A model generated the notes under the pieces. It saw only the letters and a list, made by a program, of their open reading frames with translations, made no database searches and was not told the origin of the DNA. A program made the translations under genes and the position numbers. This document shows, piece after piece, positions 11,802 through 23,742 of a stretch of DNA of 64,000 bases (position 1 is the first letter of the stretch; every line of letters starts with the position of its first letter). Source of the DNA: Euglena gracilis (Eukaryota; Euglenida; Euglenophyceae; Euglenales); assembly GCA_039621445.1 (NCBI GenBank), contig CP154956.1, forward strand, positions 40,016,553-40,080,552, given 5' to 3'.

Positions 11802-12506
11802 GGTCTTGACATCTCGTCCCCTTGGGTGAGAAGGCCCTTGGGAGTTTTTGTATTTGGCCGTAAGAATCAAACTCCCAAGGCCAAAACCATGTGTGTTTTC
11901 CAATACCAATAATCTTTCCGTCCACAATGTCCATTTTTGTTATTTATTTTCAAAGAATGCCAGAATGTCAATTCTTTGGATATTCCCATGCAATGCTGCC
12001 TGCGCTGCGACTGTGCGTCCTTTTTCCAAGTGGGGGGGGGTCCTTCAATGAAAGCCCCTATGGGGGTTTACCGCCCCACGTGGACGGACCCTTCTCCGTT
12101 TTCTTTCTCTTTTCACACAATGACTGCTTCCGTCAAAAACGCCATTTGGCAGCCCAATAGGAAGCGACCAGTGGGCTCCACTATGGGGAAACAATAAACC
12201 CAGCCACCAGCCAACCAAAGGGCACACGGGGGGGGGGGGGCGTGGGTGCGATCCGGGCTCTGCGTCACGGAGTTCTGAGTGGCACCCCCAGTTCGCTGTG
12301 GCCGAGGCTGGGCAGGGGATGCCTTGGCGTCACCCAGAGCACCTCCTGGAGGTCACCTCCGACACATCCACACCAGACGCTCCCCATCCATACCAATCCA
12401 GAAGAGCTGGAGGGAGGAACAGTTAGAAATACAGACAGACAATCACGTACCACACACATGCGACCTGCGGCGGTCCAGCAACAACAGCAGCCTCCGGTGC
12501 CTCCAG

Positions 12507-12690
12507 GCTGCCACGGCCATGACCATGGTCGCCAATGCAACAGGGACCACACCACAGGCTGCAGCGGTGCTGGTGGCCCAGACTCTCACCAACGTGGCGC
12601 TTGGCTTGCCGTTGAACAGCTCCCTGGACTCCAACGCCGTGCTGATGCATCCGGGACCACTCTCTGCTCTGTTATATGTCTCCAGTCTGG
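12507..12690 (+). CDS. Exon candidate, helix-rich with N-glycosylation sites
   Basis: It follows GGTGCCTCCAG; an alternative acceptor is GTCCAG at 12478. It ends at GTGTGC. It reads VANATGTTPQAAAVLVAQTL and then ALGLPLNSSLDSNAV, with sequons NAT and NSS. Alternating Ala and Leu look like the helical part of REJ or GAIN-type ectodomains, but no diagnostic motif is present. Confidence 0.45.
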
Positions 12691-12990
12691 GTGTGCTACG
12701 AAACTGCATGCACACTTGCCCAAAGCAACATGCATTCACAGACACACGCATAGCCTGACCGACAGACAAGCACACCCGCGTGCATTCAGGTTGGCGCCGC
12801 AGACTACTCAATGGGGATACACTTGAAATAGGATACAAGGAACTAGGAACAAAGATGCACTTGAATGATGCAAAACAAAACACAGACGCGTCACACAACA
12901 CATGCGCGCCACGGGCAACGCTGGAGCCCACAAAAACCCCCAACCGCCTGCCACACGTCTGTCCCCCCTCCATTTGCCTCCCGCCGCCAG

Positions 12991-13082
12991 GGCCCCGTCC
13001 CCAGCTCAGCGTGCTCACCACTTCCACCATGGCCGCCTCCAACCTTCAGTTGCAAAGTGCCCTGCGCTGCCCACCGCCCGGG
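12991..13082 (+). CDS. Exon candidate, frame uncertain
   Basis: The acceptor CCCGCCGCCAG is good. Two frames remain plausible, one giving QLSVLTTSTMAASNLQLQ and one giving CKVPCAAHRPGFGSG. The donor is not clear. Confidence 0.3.
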
Positions 13083-13278
13083 GTTCGGGTCGGGCCCCCC
13101 ATTCCTGACCCCACCTGATGGGCATCCCATGCCTGCCCCGTTTCAGGGAACTGCTCTCGAAGACCAACAGTGGAGCCTGACGGTGTGGCCCAAGGAAGTA
13201 CCCGGCCCGACGCCCCTATTCCTCGGCTTGGCAAAAAAGTAATGCCAGGACCGGTCGCCGGTGCCCGGCAGTCGGCAG

Positions 13279-13508
13279 GCAGCGACCTCCGTGTTGGTCC
13301 GCGTGGTGGACGCCAGCCTCCTCAACCAGGACACCCCCCGGCCCGCTGGACGGTGCTCACCGCGGTGGCCGGCCCACTGGGGGGGGGGGGTCCTGCCGAC
13401 GACGGGACCTCCGCGGGACCGCTGCTGGCGGTGGCCTCCCCCCTGCTGGCTGTGTTGACGGATGCGCTGGCCATGCCCGCCCACGGCACCAACGCCCGAG
13501 CCTCGCTG
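13279..13508 (+). CDS. Exon candidate with an apparent frame break
   Basis: It follows GCAGTCGGCAG. It starts ATSVLVRVVDASLLNQ and, after a C run near 13335-13341, continues in another frame as TVLTAVAGPLGGGG and LLAVASPLLAVLTDALAM. The jump may be a miscounted C or G run (a G run of ten also lies at 13381) or a short intron. The donor is probably GTGGGA at 13509. Confidence 0.4.
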
Positions 13509-13921
13509 GTGGGAGTGGGGGATATGCCTTTTAGGAAGCAGGAGTTGCCCAAAATTTTTGGAAGTTTTGAAGCGATAAAACAAGTGGAAACCTTCTTCGT
13601 CTAACCCCCCAAGTTAATCTGCCTGTTTTCTGAGGTCCTTTTTTGGGCCGTTTCTGCCGGCAGTTTGGTTTGTAGTAATGGACCGGCACAAGGCCAGCAA
13701 AAGGGTCTAAACTTTTGAGTGAAAGTCGAAATGCCGAAACTTCCCAGAATTTTCAGGAGAGTGGAAATACGCTTCGCCCCTATTCTACAGCGCTTTGTGT
13801 TTTGCTGCACCGGAAATGCCGAGCTGCAAGGTGTCCCTGTGTGCCCTGCTACCGTTCAGCGCCTCAGTCAGGGACGGTCATCTGCCTTCGCACACCGACT
13901 CAAACCCGGGCTCGTTCCCAG

Positions 13922-14010
13922 CACGGACCCCACAGAGGAGCTAGCCCAGAGCCTGGCTGCCGTCCTGGACCGGGCGGCCGTCACGGTGGCCGCCAGCCAA
14001 GGGGCCAGGG
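13922..14010 (+). CDS. Exon candidate, helical
   Basis: It is preceded by CTCGTTCCCAG and followed by GTTGGC. It reads TDPTEELAQSLAAVLDRAAV and VTVAASQG, similar in style to the helical half of the 13279 block. Confidence 0.45.
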
Positions 14011-14380
14011 GTTGGCATGCACCTGTGGAGGGGATGAAGGCAGGGAGGGAATCAGTGCCACCTCATGGCAGACGTGGCCCATCGTTGGATGTCCTCGCAG
14101 CGACAGTGCTCATCCTTTCGAGAGGTTGCTGTACCGCCCCTCCTCTGTTTCTCAGCTGCTTCTGACCTGGTGGGGCCGTGGGCGGACATCCAGGCATTAA
14201 CAATGCGCGAACCGCCCGCCTGGGTGGGGGGTTTGGTCCCATCATCCGGCTGTACCATGCGACTCTCTGAAGGGTTTTCTGTCGCTGGGGTTCCGGGTGG
14301 GTCAATGGAGAAGGCCGTGGTGTGGAGCGGCTGTTGACCTTTGGAGCAAGTCGCCGAATGGATGGGCGAGGGCTGGGCAG

Positions 14381-14596
14381 TCAGGGTGCCCGGCCCCTGC
14401 CGGCACAGCTGTACTCCTCCTCCGCGGCGCAGTCCCCGACGCAGTGCCTCAACCTGTCCTGGGCCTACCAGACGGCGGGCAGCCTGCCGCCGGGGTTTGC
14501 CGGGCTGCAGCTCACCGCCGCCCTGGCCGGCGTCGTGCCCCCGACGGTGCGGCTCATGCCCAGGACCGCCCCGGGGCAGCGCCGTCAGCTAATCCG
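14381..14596 (+). CDS. Exon candidate, extracellular-type
   Basis: It follows GGGCTGGGCAG and ends before GTCCTC. It reads CLNLSWAYQTAGSLPPGFAG and LQLTAALAGVVPPTVRLMP, with sequon NLS. The W, G and paired beta strands suggest a beta-sandwich module like the 9555 and 11659 blocks. Confidence 0.45.
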
Positions 14597-14699
14597 GTCC
14601 TCTTTATCAGCAATGGACTGGCTTCGCCACGAGGGCCAGACTGTACTGCCACAAGCAGTGCCACAAGTGGACAATTTTTAGTTTGTTCGATGCGTTTCA

Positions 14700-16400
14700 A
14701 AAACGCCCCCCCCCCCCTCCGTGACCCCACCTGCCAAGGGGGTTTGAACCTGACCGACTTCTGGGGGGCACCGAGGAACTCCCCCAAACAGCCAAAAGGT
14801 TCATTTTTTTGGCGCTTTTTATCTTTTTTTTGAGCTAAAGATTGTGGCAACTTTGACAATCTTTTGCTCAAATGGTGCCCAAAGTGGCATTTCGGGCCGT
14901 TTTTGGGGGGGTAAAATTTGCCTGGAGCTTTGTGCTGGACTGAAAATTGATTATTTCGGCCACGCCACTGTTTACGTAGGGGGTCCCCAACCCTGCCCCC
15001 CCCCCCCCCCCACGTGCCCTGTTATGGAACCCTGGGGTGGGGTGACTGACTGATTTCCAACCCTTGTCTTGGCCGAAAGTGGCCCACCCGACACACCGGA
15101 AATAATTTTGGGGGGTTGACCAAAGTCCATTGATTGTGAGCAATTTTGGCCTGAGTGATCGTGTGAGGGGGGGGTTGCGAGTTACTGGTTTTAACAAAAA
15201 TGTTGAAAAAGTGCATTCAAAAAAGATTGCAGTGGAAAGTGAAGGGAAAGGATCTGGAAAGGTCTGTCCTGCCATCAGTGCTGTCGACGACCCAGCGCTG
15301 CAACGTCTTCCGCAACACTCTGGGGGCCGATGCCGAGGTCCTCCCAAGGGCGATCCAGCCCAGGCTTCCGTGTGAAGCAGCTGGGGATCCAATTGAATTC
15401 ACCGGGGTTTGATGTTTAGGGTGTCTGAGATTCCTAAAGGGGTCCGGACCAGCCTTTAGCTGGAGGAGCGGCGTGACTGAAGCTAGTCCAGATCCCTGGG
15501 GGGGGGGGTCCGCCAGCAGCCCCAGCTTGTGGAATACTTTTTTTTTCCAGTGACCAGCGCCGGATTTTTTGACCTCCCACTAAACTTGCCAAAATGTCCA
15601 AAATAATTTTTTTTTTGCATTTTTTCAGATTTTTGGGGATAAATTTAGCATGAAAACAAGTTAAATACCCTAATTTCTGCATCGGCGGAATTGCCCGAAG
15701 TGCCTCCAGTTGGAGGCCCAGGGATCCGTTGGGGTTGCATTTTTCTCAACTAGTGGTAATTCCAGTCCTGCAGATCCCCCGAGGTCCTTATGCGCAATCC
15801 CTTTGTTCCCCCCCTCCAACCTGCCAGGGAGGTAGCTGGGGACCCCCAATAGTCAAATGACTGTGCTGGAGATCTTCAGCATTTTTGACACAAAAAGTGC
15901 CAAAATTGCATTTTTGTCTGTTTTTCTTGTGGGTATTTTTGGCCATTCCACTTTTTTTTTTGGTGAGGTTGCCACCAACCTCCCACTCTTTGACAATGAC
16001 GAGGGTGTCCAGACCACCCACCTGGCCTTCCATGTTCAACAATCAGCTGACCAGCCCCCTGGTCAGAGATGTTGATTTGTTGGTTTCCTGGCCTGAAAAG
16101 ACCACTTTACTGGACACCAAACGTTTTATGCCGCGGCCGATGATCACTGAAGGGTGCACCCATCACTGAACACAGGAGGATTGTGCTGCAGGAGATCAAA
16201 ACGTCGATCCCCCCCCACCAGTCCCCCCATTCTCCTGCCTCATACTTGAGGTGTATACTTGATATAGTGATTTATACACGAGGAAAGGAGTTCTGTCCTG
16301 GAGTGGTGCCTGCTAGGGGGGAGATTGGACACCTCCTGAGAGAACGGCCAGTCATCTTTCCCTTGCATTGCAATGGGGTTGTGGCCAGGCTGAAATTTAA
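14700..16400. other. Non-coding stretch, C/G runs and T-rich sequence
   Basis: I see no convincing exon. It contains several C/G runs, a GGGGTGACTGACTG segment near 15040 that recurs near 29930, and T-rich stretches near 14810, 15600 and 15940. The short frames are not protein-like. Confidence 0.5.
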
Positions 16401-16670
16401 GGCAGTACCGACCCCCTCCCCCCTGGGGGTGCCTGCCTGGGCAGCCAGATCTGACACCGGGGGCGGGATGGGGCTCATGGCCAAAGGTGCCTGGGCACTC
16501 GGCCAAGGCTCTTGCCAAGGCACCAAAAGCCCAGAAAGCTCATTTTTGGGCACTCTTTGGCCCACGACCAGCAGAGACGACCCCCCCCCCCCAGGGGGTA
16601 ATGCCTGCCTGCCTGGCCAGGCACTCCAGGGCACTCCGAGACCCCCCTGGGGTATGTCAAATGGCTGGAC
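16401..16670. repeat. Dispersed repeat family F1, copy 1
   Basis: It shares order and wording with 32945-33235: CCGACCCC, C/G run, GTGCCTGCCTGGGCAG, then later CGACCCCC, C/G run, AATGCCTGCCTG or AGTGCCTGCCTG, CAGGCACTCC or GAGGCACCCC. Both copies lie between exon-like blocks, so it is an intronic mobile repeat, probably non-autonomous. Target duplication was not resolved. Confidence 0.6.
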
Positions 16671-16696
16671 CTGGGCCCGGGGGAAGCCCTTTGGGG

Positions 16697-16840
16697 GGTG
16701 CCCCTTGCCACCACCGGCTGCTGCTATTGAACGGGACCAGCGGGGAGCTGCTCACGCCGGCGGCGTTCCTGCGTCTGACGGGCGGGGCGGTGGACCTCTG
16801 GCCACAGCCGCCCCTGCCAGCCATGGGACACAAACCCGGG
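16697..16840 (+). CDS. Exon candidate, borders unclear
   Basis: It reads LLLLNGTSGELLTPAAFLRL and TGGAVDLWPQPPLPA with sequon NGT. Neither splice border is firm. Confidence 0.3.
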
Positions 16841-17755
16841 GCATGGGCGGCAGCTCGCACCCACAAAAGGGCACATCTGCTTACAGAGGGGCAACATAAT
16901 TGAAACGCACAAGGGTCACCACCATAGGTTCACTGAACACCTGTGTGACCCCATCCCCGGGGTGGGGTTTTTGAAATTGGGTGGTGGGTGGGTCGGGGCC
17001 ACTGGACCTCCCCCCCCCCCCGCCCAGGGGTGCGCCATGGGTCACATTTTGGCCCAGACAAAGGGCGGGCTGGAAAATTTCTTCAAGGGGGTTTCAGCTG
17101 ATTTTGGCTGGATTTTGAGTGGGTTGGTGGGTGGTTGACTCCGGGGGGGGTCGTGGGGTGGGGGTGTGTTTTCGAAAAGGCGGGTGGGTGGGAAAAGTGT
17201 CCCCCCCCAGGGTCACCAAATGAATTCATGGTCACCACTACCAGAAACATTACCTCCCCTGTTTTCGGAAAACCTTTAGCCCTGCTAACTGTCAGACAGT
17301 CAGAGAATCTGCCTGGGGAAAGTGTCAGGGCCTCTGGACTGACCAACCCGTCAGGTGACAGTTTCCCGGGGTGGAGGGTTGCACTACTGCCATGAACTCC
17401 CATTCGATTGATTTGTTGGCTACGGAGATGGATGAGAACTCTGTTCTCACAGACGGCCGGTTAGGACCGCTAGCCAATGAAGGGGTGCAGGCTTGCCGGT
17501 GTGTGGTGGAGGTGTGCATTCGCACTCATTGGTGCGCCTCACGCGTTGTCCGAGGCGCGGGGCGGGGGCTGCCGTGTCGCCGGCGGGCCCCGTTGGTGTT
17601 CGAGACCGCCCCCACCGCGACGGCCGGGCGGGCCAAGTTCGGCGTGCAGGTCGTCCGCCGAGGGGCCGGCTCCGCATCAGTCGGGGGGGGGGGTGGGGTA
17701 GCCCAGCCCCTATCCTCCAGCCGGCAGCCCAGCCCCTCCCCTCCAGCCCTCCCAG

Positions 17756-17892
17756 CCGGTGGCGTGTGTGACGGTGGACCCAACGACAGGGGAGCGGCGG
17801 CTGTTTGCCCCGGCCAACGTCACCTGCGGCATGCGGGTTCCGGGCTCCGTGTCCGCCGGCCGGGAGATGACCGCCTTCAATCTCGTCACTGG
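17756..17892 (+). CDS. Exon candidate with paired Cys, extracellular-type
   Basis: The pyrimidine-rich acceptor CCAGCCCTCCCAG is strong. It reads VACVTVDPTTGERRLFAPA, then NVTCGMRVPGSVSAGREMT, with Cys pair and sequon NVT, ending at GTTTGT. A neighbouring block at about 17570-17685 (LVFETAPTATAGRAKFGVQV) may be the preceding exon. Confidence 0.5.
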
Positions 17893-18179
17893 GTTTGTCC
17901 AGCATGCCCCCCCTCACCAAAAACCAATGAACCAAAGCTTTTGGAAGCCGCCTGACCGAGAGAAACCTTCCAAATGATGTGCGCTTCTGGTCAAATCTTT
18001 TGCCGTAAAACGATGGCATTTTGTTTTTTGGCCGTGAGTTGCCGTGAGTTCGTCTTCTGAACCAACTGCTGAGGAAGTCGTCACACGCCACTCTGAATCA
18101 TCAACTTCAAAACATTTGTTTGTTTTAACTTGGTTGTGTCACCTTTTCAAGTTCCCGGGGGGGGGGGGGGGGCTACAGT

Positions 18180-18480
18180 TAGCCCCGATTTTGACTCAGC
18201 CCGGCCACAGCACCCCCTCCCCAGGGATAGATGTGAAGCCTTTTCAGTTTTGAGGTAGGTGATAGGGGGGTCCAACCCCCCTTGGGGGCGGTTAGGGACC
18301 GGACCCCCCCCCAGATGTTGGGCGGGGGGGGGGGTCTGGACCCCCATGACAGGTTCCAAAAACAGTGAAATATTTTCTTTTGTAGCTGTGTGCTGGAAAA
18401 TGAACAAAACATGATCTTTTGCTCAGTTTTGTATAGGAATCCCTGAGGGAGGGGGGCGGACCCCCCCCTTCCTTGAAACT
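18180..18480. repeat. Dispersed repeat family F2, copy 1
   Basis: The series AGGGAT(A/G), TTTTGAGGT, GTGATAGGGGG, AGATGTTGGG, long G run, GGACCC recurs at 37770-37985 in the same order. It lies in a gap between exon candidates. Confidence 0.55.
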
Positions 18481-19460
18481 GACATGAGCCCGGAAATTTT
18501 TCAGTTTTATGGACCAGCAAAGGGCCAGAAACCAGGCCAAAATTGTTTAAAAAAAACCTGATTTTTCTTTTAAAATAAACCAAAAAATGGGTATTTTTTG
18601 AAATTTCTGAAACGTTTTAGGTGGAAGAAACCGAAGCATCAAAAAAATGTGCAACATGCTCAGAGACGGGAAAGCTTTTTTTCCCCCTGAAGGACCCCCT
18701 TGCGCCAAGCACCGCCAAGGGCCAGGCTGGGAAAAGGGCGAATAAAACACATTTTTTTTTTTGATAATTTAGGTGGTCTTCGATGGCCCAAGCTGCCAAG
18801 GATGCGAGGAATTTTTCCCCCGATGTCGACCTGTTCTCGCCGAAAATGCCACATTCCCTTGCCCATTTTCATGTGGATTTTTCATGGAATGTGCTGGGAC
18901 AGCGGATTTTTTTTTTGATTTCCTTAAAGATCGCCCTGCCCCCAGAGGTGCCACCAGCCTTGCTGGGTCCAGCCGAAAAAAATTCGGCTCAAAGTACCGA
19001 AAATTTTTGGAGAGTGGCCAAAAAAGTTTGTTGTGTGAGCACAGATGAGGTGACAACCACCCACCCATCTCCCAAGGCTGGACTGCGGCTGCACATCAGT
19101 CGTTAGCTGGGCCACAGAAGCTGACATAGGACAACTACCAAACATTGCTTTCAAAAAATAGACATGCAACAACACCAAAACCCCCAGAAAACCCTCAAAA
19201 AGACGTGCTTTGGAGGGACACATAGAATTTGTGGCAGAGAGGTTTCTCGACGGAGAGGTTTTTTTAATTTTTTTTTAATGTCATTTCATGAAGATTTAAC
19301 CACGAAAGAAATATGATGTGTATCCCCAAGAAGTGTCCCACTGGGGGGTATATGCGCAAATTTGCATCACTGAAGGACGATTTCTGAATTTTGTGTGCAT
19401 TCATGCGCACGCCCATGTGCGCAACACCTCCACGTCAAGTGCACACAGAGACCGACACAG

Positions 19461-19595
19461 TCTGGAATCTGCGATGGTGCATTCCCCGCCCCCATCTGGG
19501 TGCCGCTCACCCCCAACATCGGGCTGGACAACGCGACGGTGTCCCGCACTACCTCGAAGGCCAGTGGGGGCACTCAGGTGGCCATCGCCGCTGGG
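19461..19595 (+). CDS. Exon candidate ending in a membrane-helix start
   Basis: It follows GACCGACACAG. It reads GAFPAPIWVPLTPNIGLDN with sequon NAT, then GGTQVAIAAGVGAAVA, which looks like the beginning of a single-pass transmembrane helix. Donors GTGGGC or GTGGCT follow. If right, this marks the step from outside to inside of the cell in the protein, since later blocks look cytoplasmic. Confidence 0.45.
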
Positions 19596-20334
19596 GTGGG
19601 CGCCGCTGTGGCTGAGCCGCAGCTCCTCTCTAGCCAACGCACATACAGATACGGCAACCTCTGAGCGCATACACATGGGTCACATAGACGCAAATATGCA
19701 CGCATTTGTGCACACAGCCAGATGCAATGGTCAAGTGGACAGTTTTGTGTAGGCTGGCCTCACAACTCTTTCCATCCACCTGTAATTTAAAAGCTATGAG
19801 GACACCCCCAAACTAAACACATAATCTTGCCAGTTATCCCCAACAGCACGTCGGAGAGTAGGGGCTGTGTGGATGGTGCGTGGTTGCTTCAGCGGTGGCT
19901 GTTTGGTTCGGCCGGAGGAGCTGCCTCTCCCGCGGTGAGCCTGGGGCCCAGTAGCCCCCTTCCTTGGCCACCAGCATGCAATTAACGCTCCGTTTTCAAC
20001 CACAAACCCCCTAGGAAGTTGGCCTTCCACAAAGAGTTGGCCTCCGGGCTTGTGTTCAGCAATGTGGCCGCCTGTACCCACCAACTTGGCCTCCCCAAAA
20101 ATCTCGGCCCCTTTTCAGGTAATTTTTTTGGCCCAAAATCACCAGGGACAACCTTGTTTCTCGGGAATGTATGTATTGCACATGGATTTTTTTTTGCAGA
20201 AAAACATTAAGTGTTTCCCAATTTTTTGTGGGGGTTCAAATCAGCACTCAACTCCTGCCCTACAAACCTTGGCCTTCAGTCGGCCAGCATCTTTTCTCGC
20301 CAACTTGGCTGAAGCCAACTTCCGAGGGTAGTTA

Positions 20335-20630
20335 CCCCATGTCCAATGATCCCAACGACCTCCTCCCCCCCGTTGGAGGACAGCTTTTTGGACTTTTGGC
20401 CAGATCTTTGGCCCAGCGAAAAGCTCCGGGCCGGAAATTTTTGAGCCCAAATTTGGCCAAAAATTGACCAAAATGTCATTTTTGGCACGTTTTGGGCAAA
20501 ATTTTGTCAAAAATGCCCAATTTTTCTCACAAATCACTGAAAGGAAGAATTTGACCTTTCAAACAAACCACCCCCCCAGTCAGTAACCTCCAGTCAGAGG
20601 ACAGAGGCTACTGGCGTTGGATATACGGGG
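20335..20630. mobile_element. MITE family M1, diverged copy
   Basis: It begins CCCCATGTCCAATG and ends GCGTTGGATATACGGGG, with the internal order GGACAGC, TTTGGCC, GGGCCGGAAA, TTTTTGGCA, GGGCAAAATTTTGTCAAAA, GTCAGAGGACAGAGG matching the copies at 23121 and 38669. It is the most decayed of the three. Confidence 0.6.
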
Positions 20631-20901
20631 AAGGGTATGCAGGTGTGTGCATTACACTTACACACCACACTTTGTGAGCATGCTTGTTCACAGTCCGTGT
20701 ATCTTCTGGTGGTCTGTATGATGGGTGCATGGAGGGATATGGAATGGTATGGATGGCGTGGGTGGGTGGGTGCGAGCTCATGTGTCTGCATTTCGGGCGT
20801 GTGCATGGGTGAGCGGTGGATGGCAGGTGTCGGTGCAAATGGCCTTGCTTCCAACCTCTTTTCCCCCGTTGACCCGCTGGGCCCCATCTGTGCCGGGCAA
20901 G

Positions 20902-21002
20902 GTGTACGCTCCGGACGACGTGCCAGCGGAGCGTCCGTCCACGGTGGACAAGTCCCCACCGGAGTCTCCTGCCGCCCTGGGCGATGTGATGCCTGGGGGG
21001 GG
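20902..21002 (+). CDS. Exon candidate, acidic/proline-rich
   Basis: It reads VYAPDDVPAERPSTVDKSPP and ESPAALGDVMP and ends at a perfect donor GTGAGT at 21003. The acceptor is a weak CGGGCAAG. Composition suits a cytoplasmic tail. Confidence 0.4.
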
Positions 21003-21360
21003 GTGAGTAGGAGTGGGCCCGAGCCACCGCCCAGGCCCCAGTCAGTTGGCCAAGCCCTTGCCGCCGGCCAAGGATGGCAAAGCCGCCTCTGGAGTTGGCG
21101 CTGGCGGCATCGCTGGCCAGGGGCGCGTCGTGGAGTCTGCAGTCTGTCCGCGTTGCTTTTCTGGCCTTGGTTCCGGCGGTGGGGACGGTGGCAGATGACT
21201 GCGAGTGCTTTACGAAGAACATATTTTTCTCTTGGCCATGCGCACGCTGGGGTGTGATCCCCCCAACCACCTCTGCCCACCGGAATTCTGCATTTTCTCC
21301 CTCTGCATTGTTGCACTGGGGGCTGACCCTTCCGGACGAGCCGCCCTGCCACTGAGCCGG

Positions 21361-21503
21361 CCAAGAACCCCCTCCGCGGCATCCCATGCCGCTCCGCGCA
21401 GGAGGAGTGGCGCCGGCGCAGCACGCTGTACTCCGCCGACTCTGCGGGTGGACCGCCACGCGAGGCGCTGCTGGCGTGGCGTCGACGACCCAGGGGTGAT
21501 TGA
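21361..21503 (+). CDS. Exon candidate, possible terminal exon
   Basis: It reads NPLRGIPCRSAQEEWRRRST and LYSADSAGGPPREALLAWRR, then a stop at 21501-21503. If the stop is real, one gene ends here and later blocks belong to other genes; otherwise a donor is hidden before it. The acceptor is not evident. Confidence 0.4.
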
Positions 21504-21519
21504 TGAGGTTCATATCCAA

Positions 21520-22640
21520 AAAATGTCAATGTAAACAAGTATTTTAATGCTTTAATAGTTTAATGTGTATGTCTAGTATGTGTGTGGATGTGCGAGTTTA
21601 TTTCAGGTGCAGGGTTAAGGGTATGGAGAGACACACTCACACACCATATTCAGCCATCTGCCTCTTCACATATGTCCATGTGTACCCGAAAATGTCAACC
21701 TCAACCCGCAACACGCAACCGTGGTGGCAACACCACGTAGCCCAACCCCACCCTGCCCTCCCCAAGCCGAGACTTGGGGCCACCTGATCTCTCCAAAGGT
21801 CCGTTCCCGCACTGCCTCTGTGCTGCCGGCACTGCCCCATCGGGGACTGCAGCTCCACCCGGCGCCGTTCCCCAGTGCCATCAATTGGGAGTCATTTTCC
21901 CTGGCTGCCCAGGGCGGTCCATGCCTCTCCAAACAAATTGATCACATAATTTGTGGCGTTTGTGTCTGCATGTGGTGTGTGAATGTGCGCGTACGTGTGC
22001 GTGCATGTGTGCGTGCGTGCGTGTGTGCGTGCCCCTGCCTGCCTGCTTGCCTGTCACCGACTCCTTCAGACATTCGCAGGGGGGAAGTGCGGACCGCAAA
22101 ATCCCGCATACTCCCACATAATCACGAAAAAAATTTTGGGCGAAGTTTGAAGAACCCAAGGCCTGGAAAAGCCTTTAAAATCGATGCTTTCTGTTTCAGA
22201 GAACATGTTGTATCATTTTTGGGGCATTTTCTGCATTCTTTTCTTCATAGAAATTATAATTGAGCATTATGCATGAGTGAAAATTGCGAATGAAAATTTT
22301 AATTTTTTTTAAATTTCCAATTTTCAAGAAATGCGGAAATGAGATATTTTGACCGCATAATCCCGCATAATCCCACACAATCCTGCATAATCTTCAAGGT
22401 CAAAAACTGACGAAAAACAGCTTCATAAGGCCCCCCTTTGTGCTTTTTTTTTTTAGTAGTTCCAGACTTCTTTCCGCAGTGAATGCTCTTTTTTTCCTCA
22501 TCCATTTTTCCAATTTCATCGATTTTTGTGATTTATCCGTGTTTCTGTTGAATTCTCTTCTTAGTTTGTTTAGCTCATTGTAGCAGTGCACATGAGGGGG
22601 TTGCTATTTGGCAGTCAACTCAGAGAGGCAGGGATGTTTG
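21520..22640. other. Non-coding stretch with TG-rich part
   Basis: It includes a degenerate (TG)n/(GTGC)n segment at about 21958-22035 and T-rich sequence to 22560. Near 22090-22390 the phrases ATCCCGCATA and TCCCGCATAATCCCACA repeat at irregular spacing. No exon was seen. Confidence 0.5.
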
Positions 22641-22679
22641 GGAAGCAGGGAATTTCTGGCGCCGGAGGTCACCCCACCT

Positions 22680-22950
22680 TTTCACCTCATTTTTTTAAAA
22701 AAAAATTTGGCTTTTAAAATTTTTTTTGAAAAAAAATTAAAAAATTCCAATCCAACTGGATTTGTGCCTTTTTTGTCTGTTTTTTTTTTTGGTACCAGCT
22801 GGGTCCAGCCTGGCAGCCAGCCAGACCCACCCCTCTGGATCCCCATCTCCCAGGGGGGGGGTCCAGACATCAGCTTTTTTCCAGCCAGCACCTTTCTCCA
22901 ACAGGCAGGCTGGACCCCCCTTCTCTCTCGTCCTTCAGAAGTTCCCTGAT
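22680..22950. repeat. Dispersed repeat family F3, copy 1
   Basis: The order CCAATCCA(A/G)CTGGAT, T run, GGTACC, CTGGCAGCC, C/G run GGTCC, CAGCACCT or CAAGCACCT, GGCTGGACCCCC, AGAAGTTCCCTG matches 28570-28790, with a looser relative at 33850-34135. The element is unclassified and non-coding. Confidence 0.6.
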
Positions 22951-23120
22951 GGGAAGCCCATCCTTTTTGGCTAGGTGGTGGGGGTCCCCCCCTCCTGCGG
23001 AAAGGTGGTGCAAACCACCCCCTCCCCAGATGTCACACATTTTTTTTTGATTTCCACACGGCTTTCCACCAGAAGAAAAATGGTTCTTAAATCTGTCTCT
23101 TTTTTTAATATTGTTACCCA

Positions 23121-23463
23121 CCCCCCCTATGTCCAACGACCCCCCTATGTCCAATGACCACCCCCCCGGTCAGAGGACACCTTTTCGGAGGTTTGACCAA
23201 ATTTTTGGTCCCGGCGTGAAGCGCCGGGACGAAAAATTTTGCCCAAAAATTGGCCAAAAATTTGCCCAAAGTGCCATTTTTGACACTTTTTGGACAAAAA
23301 TTTGTCAAAATTGCCCAAAATTTTCGGCGCAAAGCGCCGGAAGGGAAAATTTGGGCATTTTTTGGGTGGGTAGGGACCCGGGTACCCACCAACCCCATGT
23401 CCAACGACCACCCCCCCCGGTCAGAGGACAGAGGTTACCGGTCGTTGGACATAGGGGGGGGGG
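23121..23463. mobile_element. MITE family M1, copy with clear terminal inverted repeats
   Basis: It starts CCCCCCTATGTCCAACGACC and ends with the exact complement read backwards. Internally it has direct repeats of CCGGTCAGAGGACA and two small hairpins, GGCGTGAAGCGCC and GGCGCAAAGCGCC. It has no coding capacity. The target duplication is not visible in the C/G-rich borders. It is close to full identity with 38669-39079 over most of its length. Confidence 0.8.
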
Positions 23464-23571
23464 TGTAATAATATCCCGGAAGACTCCGACTCCTTTCGTT
23501 CTTTTATGTTGTCGGGCGTCAACCATTCATCTGCCGTCGAGTGCGTGTGCGGCTGCCCTGCCGCCATGCAG

Positions 23572-23742
23572 GACAGCTTCGAATACGACGAGGAGAACCC
23601 CCCGCACCCGATGGGCGGGAAGGGCCTCCCGCCCAGTCGCGCCGCGGTGCCACTCTTCCCCCGGAGGCATGACGACTTTTCCGGGGTGCGGCATCAAGCC
23701 CCGGTGTTCCTGAAAAAGCATGCTGCGTATTATCGTTTTTGA
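23572..23742 (+). CDS. Exon candidate ending in a stop
   Basis: It follows GCCGCCATGCAG and reads DSFEYDEENPPHPMGGKG, then LFPRRHDDFSGVRHQAPVF and a stop at 23740. Acidic then basic, so cytoplasmic in style. It could be a terminal exon. Confidence 0.4.
   Translation, partial: DSFEYDEENPPHPMGGKGLPPSRAAVPLFPRRHDDFSGVRHQAPVFLKKHAAYYRF

Noticed and set aside
23520-23575. GPCR proteolysis site suggested by CVCGCP
   Set aside because: The Cys, Trp and His-Leu-Thr pattern of a GPS motif is absent.
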